Source: an uncultured Paracoccaceae bacterium (GTDB lineage Bacteria; Pseudomonadota; Alphaproteobacteria; Rhodobacterales; Rhodobacteraceae). Taken from it: a stretch of 6,125 nt of DNA. Position numbers and translations under genes: made by a program. Location of the stretch: positions 1-6,125 of the forward strand of contig CALBSG010000068.1 in assembly GCA_937927675.1 (NCBI GenBank). The letters are read 5' to 3'. The notes under the pieces were generated by a model. It searched no databases. It was not told the DNA's origin and saw only the letters and a program-made list of their open reading frames with translations. Within the stretch, counting starts at the first letter, position 1, and each line of letters begins with the position of its first letter. This document shows positions 1-4,689 of this stretch, piece by piece.

Positions 1-222
1 CATGCAGGGTTGCCTTTCGTGGATCGACGAACCGATCGTTGCTGAGAAAAATATAAGCTTTTCAAAGATAGCCGTTCTGCGCCCAGATGATGAGACGCAA
101 CCGGCCTCTTTGCGGCCAGACATGGCCGAGCGGCCTCCGAAGCCGCTGGTCTGATCGCCGGGTGCCACGCGGCACCCGATCCCAGACCGACGCGCCTTGC
201 GTCTTATTCGGAGTTTAATGAC
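1..222. other. Upstream region without a convincing gene
   Basis: This stretch precedes the multicopper oxidase. A 50-codon frame (2-154, plus strand, ATG at 2, TGA at 152-154) is open to the window edge. It contains two ATA codons and weak GC bias at the third position, unlike the genes downstream, and its product resembles nothing I recognise. It could be the tail of an upstream gene or chance. An AT-rich patch around 45-70 is the likeliest place for a promoter, with a TATAAG-like hexamer at 52-57, but no well-spaced -35 partner is visible. Positions 113-178 are rich in GC inverted repeats. I see no MerR/CueR-type operator here. Confidence 0.5.
159..178 (+). terminator. GC hairpin upstream of the oxidase
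   Basis: Perfect 8-bp stem (CGGGTGCC at 159-166, GGCACCCG at 171-178) with a 4-nt loop. No T-run follows, so a Rho-independent terminator is not certain. It lies 5 nt after the stop of the weak open frame 2-154 and 45 nt before the oxidase start. It could therefore terminate an upstream transcript or form a leader hairpin in the oxidase mRNA. Confidence 0.35.
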
Positions 223-1695
223 ATGACACTGCTTTCCCGTCGCGGCTTTCTGGCCGCAAGTTCCGCTGCAGCCTTGCCGCTTTTCCTGCCCCTTTCCGCC
301 ATGGCCGCACCGCTGCGCCAATTGCGTGCCACCACCCGCACGCTGGATATTGGCGGGCGCGCCATCACCGTGAAGGGCATTCTTGATGCCAATGGCCGCA
401 GCGGCGTGATGCTGGAGCCGGGCGAGGCCTTTCGGCTTGATCTGGTCAATGAGCTGACCGAGGACACCATCCTGCACTGGCACGGCCAGCACGCGCCGAA
501 TGCGCAGGACGGGGTGCCGGATATGCCGCAACCCGCACTGAAGCCGGGCGAGACGCGCAGCTTTGATTTCGCGGCACGTCCGGGAACCCACTGGATGCAT
601 TCCCATATTCCGGTGCAGGAAATGGACTTGCTTGCTGCGCCTCTGATCGTGCGCAGCGCCGACGATGCCGCGCAGGATCGGCAAGAGGTCACGATCCTGC
701 TGCATGATCTCAGCTTCCGACCGGCCGCCGAAGTGCTGGCCGAAATCACGGCGGGTGCCGCGATGGGTGGGCATGACATGTCCAACATGGGGGGTGGTGC
801 AGGGTCAGAAGGCGGAGATATGGCCATGCCGGGCATGGATCATGGCACCATGCAGATGGGCGGCATGACCATGGGGGCGATGGACCTGAATGATTTCGCC
901 TTCGACGCCTATCTGGCCAATGACCGCACGCTGGACGACCCCGAAGTTGTGACTGTTGACAAGGGTGCCCGCGTACTTTTGCGCATCATCAACGGCGCTG
1001 CGGCGACGGTGTTCTGGGTTGATACCGGTGCCTTGCCCGGCCAGTTGGTTGCCACCGACGGGAATGCGGTGCGGCCCGTCGCGGGCGGCCGCTTTGGGCT
1101 GGCAATGGGGCAGAGACTCGATATCGAGGTGACCGTACCGGCAGAAGGAGGCGCTTTCCCGATCCTTGCCTTGCGCGAAGGCGCGGTCGAGCGGACCGGA
1201 GTTGTGCTGGCAACCAAGGGCGCCAAAGTTGAAAGGATTGCGCTGGTCAGCGACGCCCCGCATCCGGCCTTTTCCACCGATCTGGCACAAGAGGCGCTGT
1301 TGCAGGCCGCAAATCCGCTGACGGATCGCCCGGTGGATCGCAGCGACAATCTGATGCTTGGCGGGTCCATGATGCCCTATCTTTGGACTATCGATCGCCA
1401 GACTTGGGGCAAGCACCGGCCGATCCTCGCCAAGACCGGTGAACGTGTGGTGCTGACGTTCCACAACATGTCGATGATGGCGCATCCGATGCACCTGCAT
1501 GGCCATGTGTTTCAGGTGGTGGCGCTGAACGGGCAGGCGGTTAACGGGGCCTTGCGCGACACGGTGCATGTGCCACCGATGAGCATGGTCAGCGTAGCGC
1601 TGGATGCCGGAGAGGCCGCGCGCTGGATGCTGCATTGTCACCACATGCCGCATTTGTCGACCGGCATGATGACCGAATTTGCGGTCTCGGCCTGA
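223..1695 (+). CDS. Multicopper oxidase, periplasmic (CueO/CopA-like), Tat-exported
   Basis: 490-residue enzyme of the multicopper oxidase family. Such enzymes oxidise Cu(I) or other substrates in the periplasm and reduce O2 to water. The N-terminus has a twin-arginine signal (SRRGFLA, residues 5-11), a hydrophobic stretch and a cleavage site near AMA at 26-28; Tat export fits a protein that folds and takes up copper before export. All four copper motifs are present: HWHG at 85-88, HxH at 126-128, HPMHLHGH at 421-428, and HCHxxxHxxxxM at 471-482. The type 1 ligands would be H421, C472, H477 and M482. Residues 181-220 form a Gly/Met-rich insert with 11 Met plus two His, a probable Cu(I)-binding loop as in CopA/PcoA- and CueO-type enzymes. 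GGAG at 210-213 lies 9 nt before the ATG and fixes the start. It leads a two-gene unit with the beta-propeller that follows. Exact subfamily (CueO versus CopA) is not resolved; the family assignment is near certain. Confidence 0.95.
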   Translation: MTLLSRRGFLAASSAAALPLFLPLSAMAAPLRQLRATTRTLDIGGRAITVKGILDANGRSGVMLEPGEAFRLDLVNELTEDTILHWHGQHAPNAQDGVPDMPQPALKPGETRSFDFAARPGTHWMHSHIPVQEMDLLAAPLIVRSADDAAQDRQEVTILLHDLSFRPAAEVLAEITAGAAMGGHDMSNMGGGAGSEGGDMAMPGMDHGTMQMGGMTMGAMDLNDFAFDAYLANDRTLDDPEVVTVDKGARVLLRIINGAAATVFWVDTGALPGQLVATDGNAVRPVAGGRFGLAMGQRLDIEVTVPAEGGAFPILALREGAVERTGVVLATKGAKVERIALVSDAPHPAFSTDLAQEALLQAANPLTDRPVDRSDNLMLGGSMMPYLWTIDRQTWGKHRPILAKTGERVVLTFHNMSMMAHPMHLHGHVFQVVALNGQAVNGALRDTVHVPPMSMVSVALDAGEAARWMLHCHHMPHLSTGMMTEFAVSA

Positions 1696-1704
1696 GATCA
1701 AAAA

Positions 1705-1726
1705 GGGCTGGCGTCGCCGCCAGCCC
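1705..1726 (-). terminator. Perfect 9-bp hairpin between oxidase and propeller genes
   Basis: GGGCTGGCG at 1705-1713 pairs perfectly with CGCCAGCCC at 1718-1726 around the loop TCGC. Five A residues (1700-1704) precede it and no T-run follows on the plus strand. Read on the minus strand it is a textbook Rho-independent terminator: GC stem followed by TTTTT. On the plus strand it lies 10 nt after the oxidase stop and 11 nt before the next gene's ribosome site. There it may act as partial attenuator or mRNA 3'-end stabiliser rather than a full stop. Confidence 0.5.
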
Positions 1727-1750
1727 TATGTCGCACAAGGGAAAACCAAT

Positions 1751-2611
1751 ATGATCCGCATACTTGCCGTTGCAGCCTTTGCGCTGCCCATCGCGGCGCA
1801 GGCGCAGGAGACCCTGCCACTGGCAGAGCTTCTGTCCAATACTCACATTCACGGTATCGCCGAAGGGCCCTCGGGCCACGAGAGTGTAACTCTTGCCACC
1901 CATCACGGCATCTTCACAATCGATCTGTCAGCACAAACTGCCCGACTGATGGGCAGCAGCCGTGATGACTTCATGGGCTTTTCTCAGGTGCCGGGCGCGG
2001 CGGAAAAGGCCTTTGCCAGCGGTCATCCGGCAGGTGGTGGCAATCTGGGGGTGATCCGCACCGAGGACGGCGGGGCAAGCTGGCTGCCAGTGTCAGAAGG
2101 CATCGGCGGTCCGGTGGATTTTCACAATATGGAGGTCAGCCGCGCCGATGCCGGGGTGATCTACGGCATCGGCCATGACGGCGCAGTGCAGCGCGGCACG
2201 GATTCCGGGGCGACTTGGGCAATTACCGGAACCGCGCCCGAAAAGCTGATTGATGTGGCCACCTCTGCCCGTGATCCGAACCGTATCTTCGCCGCAACCG
2301 AAGGCGGGCTTTTCGTAAGTGCCGATGCCGGGGCCACATGGCAATCCCTTTTGCCGGCCGCAGCGCCGGTCAGCACCATCGACATGGGGGCTGATGGCAA
2401 ACTGAGGGCCGCGCAACTGGGGCGAGGGTTGATCGAGGTGGATGAGGCCACAGGCGCTGTCACTTTGGTCACAGCCGAGCTGCCCGGGGGGTATCTGCTT
2501 TACCTTGCTGTCACGAAGGCGGAGCCGCTGCGCCTTATGGCCTTGTCTGGCGACGGCACGCTGGTCGTTTCAGATGATGGCGGTGCGCGCTGGCGTGCAG
2601 CGGTTGACTAA
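1751..2611 (+). CDS. F510_1955-type exported Asp-box beta-propeller ('glycosylhydrolase')
   Basis: 286-residue exported protein. AAGGGA at 1737-1742 lies 8 nt before the ATG at 1751. A longer frame opens at 1679 but overlaps the oxidase end and puts 24 charged residues before the signal peptide, so I reject it. The signal peptide is residues 1-18 (AQA then QE). The mature part matches what I know of the F510_1955 family, with THIHGI at 31-36, ATHHGIF at 49-55, DDFMGF at 72-77, SGHP at 90-93 and DFHNM at 123-127. Four BNR/Asp-box repeats of the (S/T)xDxGxTW type lie near 103-111, 148-156, 189-197 and 273-281, as in sialidase/sortilin propellers. The family name implies a glycosidase, but I see no catalytic signature I could defend. 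The conserved histidines and the position behind a copper oxidase make a metal-related periplasmic role as plausible. Fold and family are confident, function is not. Confidence 0.88.
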   Translation: MIRILAVAAFALPIAAQAQETLPLAELLSNTHIHGIAEGPSGHESVTLATHHGIFTIDLSAQTARLMGSSRDDFMGFSQVPGAAEKAFASGHPAGGGNLGVIRTEDGGASWLPVSEGIGGPVDFHNMEVSRADAGVIYGIGHDGAVQRGTDSGATWAITGTAPEKLIDVATSARDPNRIFAATEGGLFVSADAGATWQSLLPAAAPVSTIDMGADGKLRAAQLGRGLIEVDEATGAVTLVTAELPGGYLLYLAVTKAEPLRLMALSGDGTLVVSDDGGARWRAAVD

Positions 2612-2615
2612 ATGG

Positions 2616-3020
2616 CTACGGCGCGGGGGCCAATCGCTGCTCCCGCGCCTGCCGGATGCGCTCCGGCCATGTTGATTTGATGAAATCAAGGATCGCTGTG
2701 ATCTCATCGGCAGTCAAAGTCTCGCCAAAGGCAGGCATGGCAGAGCGGAACGACACCCCCATCTCGTCCAGAACTGCCTGCCCGCCGCGCGCCACGTAAT
2801 CGGTCAGCATGGCATCATCATGGTGCCAGGTATGGCCTTCGGCGTCGTGCGGCGGCGCGGGATAGCTGCCATCCGCCTTCGGGCTGCGCCACTCGGGCTG
2901 ACCTTCCAGATTGGCCCCATGGCAGGCCGCGCAATGCCGGGCATAAAGTGCAGCCCCGGTTTCGGCCGAGGCGTCAGAGGTAAGCCCCCACAGGCAAAGG
3001 ATCACAGTCAGATGGCGCAT
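2616..3020 (-). CDS. Small exported mono-haem cytochrome c
   Basis: 134-residue class I c-type cytochrome that would carry electrons in the periplasm. Residues 1-19 are a Sec signal peptide (ASA then E). The haem attachment motif is CAACH at 30-34, and M95 in SAMPAF is the likely distal axial ligand. Between them is a segment rich in His and acidic residues (PPHDAEGHTWHHDD, 56-69). The tail after 115 is charged and ends in APAP. The start chosen is the ATG complement at 3018-3020, with AGGA four bases upstream. The frame runs 26 codons further upstream but that extension lacks signal character. The gene faces the propeller gene with only 4 nt between stop codons and diverges from the four-helix membrane gene. 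A partner role with the oxidase or the membrane protein is inference only. Confidence 0.92.
   Translation of the reverse strand: MRHLTVILCLWGLTSDASAETGAALYARHCAACHGANLEGQPEWRSPKADGSYPAPPHDAEGHTWHHDDAMLTDYVARGGQAVLDEMGVSFRSAMPAFGETLTADEITAILDFIKSTWPERIRQAREQRLAPAP
2620..2649. terminator. Stem-loop at the convergent gene ends
   Basis: GGCGCGGG at 2620-2627 pairs perfectly with CCCGCGCC at 2642-2649 around a 14-nt loop. It starts 8 nt after the propeller stop and lies inside the last codons of the cytochrome gene on the other strand. A second perfect 6-bp stem follows at 2651-2667 (GCCGGA/TCCGGC). Neither has a T-run. Because only 4 nt separate the two stop codons, a hairpin here is the only visible candidate for ending the plus-strand transcript. 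It could equally be GC-rich coding sequence. Confidence 0.35.
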
Positions 3021-3056
3021 ATGTTCCTGGTTCAGGATTTGAAAACTTTCGGATAA

Positions 3057-3071
3057 AATCTGGCACAGATT
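3057..3071. promoter_or_regulatory. Candidate operator in the divergent intergenic region
   Basis: AATCTG at 3057-3062 and CAGATT at 3066-3071 form a perfect 6-bp inverted repeat with a 3-nt spacer. It sits in the 76-bp gap between the cytochrome start (3020, minus) and the membrane protein start (3097, plus), where a shared regulator would bind. AT-rich TAAAAT (3054-3059) overlaps it and may be part of a -10 element. I do not recognise a known regulator's consensus. Confidence 0.3.
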
Positions 3072-3096
3072 GAACTCCTCTGAAAGCCAAGGAGCC

Positions 3097-3585
3097 ATGC
3101 CCGATCAGCTTCTTCCGACTGCCGTAACAGCGTGGCAGGCCCTGTTGCGCTATGTGATTGCGAGTGGTGTGCTGAACCTGATCTGGGAAATCGCGCAGAT
3201 GCCGCTCTACACGCTGTGGCTGACGGGCAGCATCCCGGAGATCTCTTATGCCATATTGCATTGCACGGCCGGAGACATGCTGATCGCCACTGTCAGCGTG
3301 ATTGGCGCGCGCGTCATCCTTTGCGCGCGGAACTGGCCCAAGGATCGTTTCGTTTCCGTCGCTGTCATCACCATTGCCTTGGCGCTGACCTATACGGTGT
3401 TTTCCGAATGGTGGAATGTCGAGGTTCGGCAAGCATGGGCCTACCGCGACGTCATGCCGAGGCTTCCCGGCATTGGAACCGGTCTTAGCCCGCTGTTGCA
3501 ATGGCTTGTCGTGCCGCTGCTGGTCTTCTGGATCGTTGCGCGTCTGCCAGGGGATCATCGTCGGGGTGATCAAAAACCAAATTGA
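3097..3585 (+). CDS. Uncharacterised four-helix inner-membrane protein
   Basis: 162-residue integral membrane protein that I cannot assign to a named family. Hydrophobic segments lie near residues 16-42, 52-76, 84-103 and 128-149. The C-terminus is short and basic (HRRGDQK). Several polar or aromatic residues lie in or beside the helices and could matter functionally: WEIAQMPLY (30-38), HCTAGD (55-60), SEWWNVEVRQAWAY (103-116) and GIGTGLSPLLQW (125-136). The start is uncertain. AAGGAG at 3089-3094 lies only 2 nt from the ATG at 3097, unusually close. A TTG at 3070 would add nine residues but has no ribosome site. It is transcribed away from the cytochrome c gene across a 76-bp gap, which suggests co-regulation and perhaps a membrane partner for that cytochrome. 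That it is a real gene is supported by coherent topology and codon bias. Confidence 0.8.
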   Translation: MPDQLLPTAVTAWQALLRYVIASGVLNLIWEIAQMPLYTLWLTGSIPEISYAILHCTAGDMLIATVSVIGARVILCARNWPKDRFVSVAVITIALALTYTVFSEWWNVEVRQAWAYRDVMPRLPGIGTGLSPLLQWLVVPLLVFWIVARLPGDHRRGDQKPN

Positions 3586-3619
3586 GGTCACCGGTTTGTG
3601 ATCTGCGTTTGCTTTTGGC

Positions 3620-3633
3620 TTGATCCTGATCAA
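3620..3633. promoter_or_regulatory. FNR/FnrL-type binding site
   Basis: TTGATCCTGATCAA is an exact match to the FNR-family consensus TTGAT-N4-ATCAA, inside a 7-bp palindrome (CTTGATC, CT, GATCAAG; 3619-3634). Its centre is at 3626.5. If CAGAAT at 3655-3660 is the -10 element, transcription would start near 3668, placing the box at about -41.5. That is the classical position for activation without a -35 element. The next feature downstream is the ribosome site of the Cys-rich gene. FNR control would link the operon to low oxygen; this is inferred from the consensus match only. Confidence 0.6.
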
Positions 3634-3654
3634 GGCTGCTTGCGGCGTATCCGG

Positions 3655-3660
3655 CAGAAT
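3655..3660 (+). promoter_or_regulatory. Possible -10 element for the Cys-rich operon
   Basis: CAGAAT lies about 8 nt upstream of the transcription start predicted from the FNR box. It matches TATAAT at four of six positions. Its support comes mainly from its spacing to the operator. The leader would be only about 16 nt, just enough for the strong ribosome site at 3671-3677. Confidence 0.35.
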
Positions 3661-3683
3661 GATCGGTGAGAAGGAGGCCTGCT

Positions 3684-4019
3684 TTGGTAGCCCTGCGGAC
3701 GCTGTTCATGCTGATCTTGCTGTCGCCTGTGTTTGCAGGCATCTCAGGATTTGTGCCGCAGGCCGAGGCCGCGCAAGACCATCTTCTCGTTCAAACTGTG
3801 GTAGCGGTCGGCCACACGGCATGTGCAGATCACGACGCCGGATGCCTCGGTGATAGCTGCTGTCTTGTTGGAAACTGCCTGATCTGCACTGTTTTGCCGA
3901 GCGGGCCTGAGTCCATCTTGCCGACCAAAACCAGCGCGGCATCGCTTTTGCCCGGTTTCGTGCCGCTTTGGGCCGGCCGCAGCATTCGACCTGCACAGCA
4001 ACCTCCACGACAGATTTGA
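3684..4019 (+). CDS. Small Cys-rich exported protein (TTG start)
   Basis: 111-residue protein, probably periplasmic. AAGGAGG at 3671-3677 lies 6 nt before TTG at 3684, an ideal distance. The GTG at 3666 lies upstream of that site and would only prepend RRRPA-like residues, so TTG is the better start. Residues 1-29 look like a signal peptide (hydrophobic LFMLILL, AEA before the cut). The mature part holds six cysteines (47, 54, 59, 60, 65, 68) plus His 44 and 50, in a C-D-H-x3-C-x4-CC-x4-C-x2-C arrangement. It then has a second hydrophobic patch and a Pro/Arg-rich end. Size, Cys/His cluster and RPxxQPPR-like end recall the small DUF2946/CopL-like proteins of copper operons, but I cannot confirm that family. 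Metal binding is a reasonable inference. It is the first gene after the FNR box. Confidence 0.72.
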   Translation: MVALRTLFMLILLSPVFAGISGFVPQAEAAQDHLLVQTVVAVGHTACADHDAGCLGDSCCLVGNCLICTVLPSGPESILPTKTSAASLLPGFVPLWAGRSIRPAQQPPRQI

Positions 4020-4032
4020 TCGGACGGACTGA

Positions 4033-4051
4033 CGGCCCGCAAAAGGGGCCG
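4033..4051 (+). terminator. Weak intercistronic hairpin
   Basis: CGGCCC at 4033-4038 pairs with GGGCCG at 4046-4051 around a 7-nt loop, 14 nt after the stop of the Cys-rich gene. No T-run follows and genes continue downstream in the same direction. Partial termination or RNA processing is more likely than a full stop. Confidence 0.25.
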
Positions 4052-4081
4052 ACCCACCGAGTCATGATCTGGAGGTTTTCC

Positions 4082-4336
4082 ATGGAACATCATGTTCCGA
4101 GCAACTCTGCACAATTGTCCGGGGAAGAATTCAGCGCTTGCTGCCACCCATTTCCAGCGCATTTGCAACAGCCCGCGCCGCGACAGGAGGGTCTGAGATG
4201 TTCCGCTGTTTCACCAATCCGAAGGGGCTTTTCTTGCTTGGCCTTGTCACGGCGGGCGCGGTTTATCTGGTCGTCTGGCATGGCACCCATTTGGCCGCGA
4301 TGGCGCCGCTGCTGCTCGTCCTCGCTTGCCCGTTGA
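4082..4336 (+). CDS. Small His/Cys-rich ORF, possibly a truncated ATPase N-terminus
   Basis: An 84-codon frame with an ideal ribosome site (GGAGGT at 4071-4076, 5 nt before ATG). The first ~38 residues have their own character: MEHH at the start, SACCHPFPAH at 18-27, then QQPAPRQEG. Past about residue 39 the frame overlaps the DUF2933 gene in another reading frame, and its Arg/Cys/Ser-rich sequence looks like an out-of-frame shadow. His-rich starts followed by a CCHP/CCAP-like motif occur at the N-termini of many copper P-type ATPases. This could therefore be a leftover beginning of such a gene, cut off by a deletion that fused it to the DUF2933 region. Alternatives are a genuine small metal-binding peptide or a translated leader coupled to DUF2933. 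I am fairly sure the start is translated, unsure the full frame is meaningful. Confidence 0.4.
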   Translation: MEHHVPSNSAQLSGEEFSACCHPFPAHLQQPAPRQEGLRCSAVSPIRRGFSCLALSRRARFIWSSGMAPIWPRWRRCCSSSLAR

Positions 4337-4428
4337 TGCATCTCTTCATGCACGGGGGGCATCATGGACATCACCATAAATCACCAAGGCCCACGGATGG
4401 CCCGAAAACCCCCGCGAAGGAGGATTGA
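4198..4428 (+). CDS. DUF2933 family small membrane protein with His tail
   Basis: 76-residue inner-membrane protein. AGGAGG at 4185-4190 lies 7 nt before the ATG at 4198; a TTG at 4138 in the same frame has no such site. Two hydrophobic helices (about 10-27 and 32-50) are separated by WHGTH. The second ends in ACPLMHLFMHGGHHGHHH (43-60), the hallmark of DUF2933 proteins, which often accompany copper and other heavy-metal resistance genes. The His/Met cluster at the membrane face is a likely metal-binding tail, though no biochemical role is established that I know of. The gene overlaps the upstream ORF out of frame and is followed after 1 nt by the DUF5676 gene, so the two are surely co-transcribed and probably translationally coupled. 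Confidence 0.88.
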   Translation: MFRCFTNPKGLFLLGLVTAGAVYLVVWHGTHLAAMAPLLLVLACPLMHLFMHGGHHGHHHKSPRPTDGPKTPAKED

Positions 4429-4429
4429 G

Positions 4430-4687
4430 ATGGCACCCCTTAAACCTGCCGCCTTCGGCCTTTCGTTGGCCATCTCTCTGGCCGTTCTAACGCTGCTGTG
4501 CTGGCTTGCCGTTCTCCTGTTGCCGCAAGTCCAGTTGGCGCACAGTTGGTTGGGCCTGTTCACCGCAGCCCCGGTGAATTCGGTCCGCGCAGGGGCAACA
4601 GCGATCGCCGTCAGCTTTTCCGCAGGCTGGCTTACGGCCTTTGTCATGGCCGTCACCTACAACCGCCTCATAATGACTGGAGCCTGA
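4430..4687 (+). CDS. DUF5676-like two-helix membrane protein
   Basis: 85-residue membrane protein. AAGGAGG at 4417-4423 lies 6 nt before the ATG at 4430, while the in-frame ATG at 4364 lies inside the DUF2933 gene and would add basic residues. The features match DUF5676: a short N-terminus MAPLKPAAFGLSLAISLAV, a first helix at about 8-31, a loop with LGLFTAAPVNSVRAG, a second helix at about 54-76, and the end AVTYNRL. Family members sit beside DUF2933 and multicopper oxidase genes in copper islands, but I know of no defined activity. The start is 1 nt after the DUF2933 stop and the end is 2 nt before the next start, a compact operon arrangement. Confidence 0.82.
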   Translation: MAPLKPAAFGLSLAISLAVLTLLCWLAVLLLPQVQLAHSWLGLFTAAPVNSVRAGATAIAVSFSAGWLTAFVMAVTYNRLIMTGA

Positions 4688-4689
4688 AA

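Noticed and set aside
2..154. Fifty-codon plus-strand frame at the window start
   Set aside because: It has weak codon bias and no recognisable similarity. The true beginning may lie outside the window, so it is described within the upstream region rather than called a gene.
1..222. CueR/MerR-type operator upstream of the oxidase
   Set aside because: I looked for a palindromic CCTTGCC-like element in a 19-20 bp promoter spacer and found none.
805..1701. Long minus-strand open frame (298 codons) across the oxidase gene
   Set aside because: It is His/Arg-rich with no family character and mirrors the strong codon bias of the oxidase, which has complete copper motifs on the plus strand.
1679..1750. 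Earlier start for the propeller gene
   Set aside because: It would overlap the oxidase end and the hairpin, and would place a basic extension before a clear signal peptide. The ATG at 1751 has its own ribosome site.
2677..2689. FNR-like sequence TTGATGAAATCAA
   Set aside because: The spacer is 3 nt instead of 4 and it lies within the cytochrome coding end, far from any start.
2974..3633. Minus-strand open frame across the four-helix membrane gene
   Set aside because: The product is polar and low in coherence, while the plus-strand frame shows four regular hydrophobic segments and proper codon bias.
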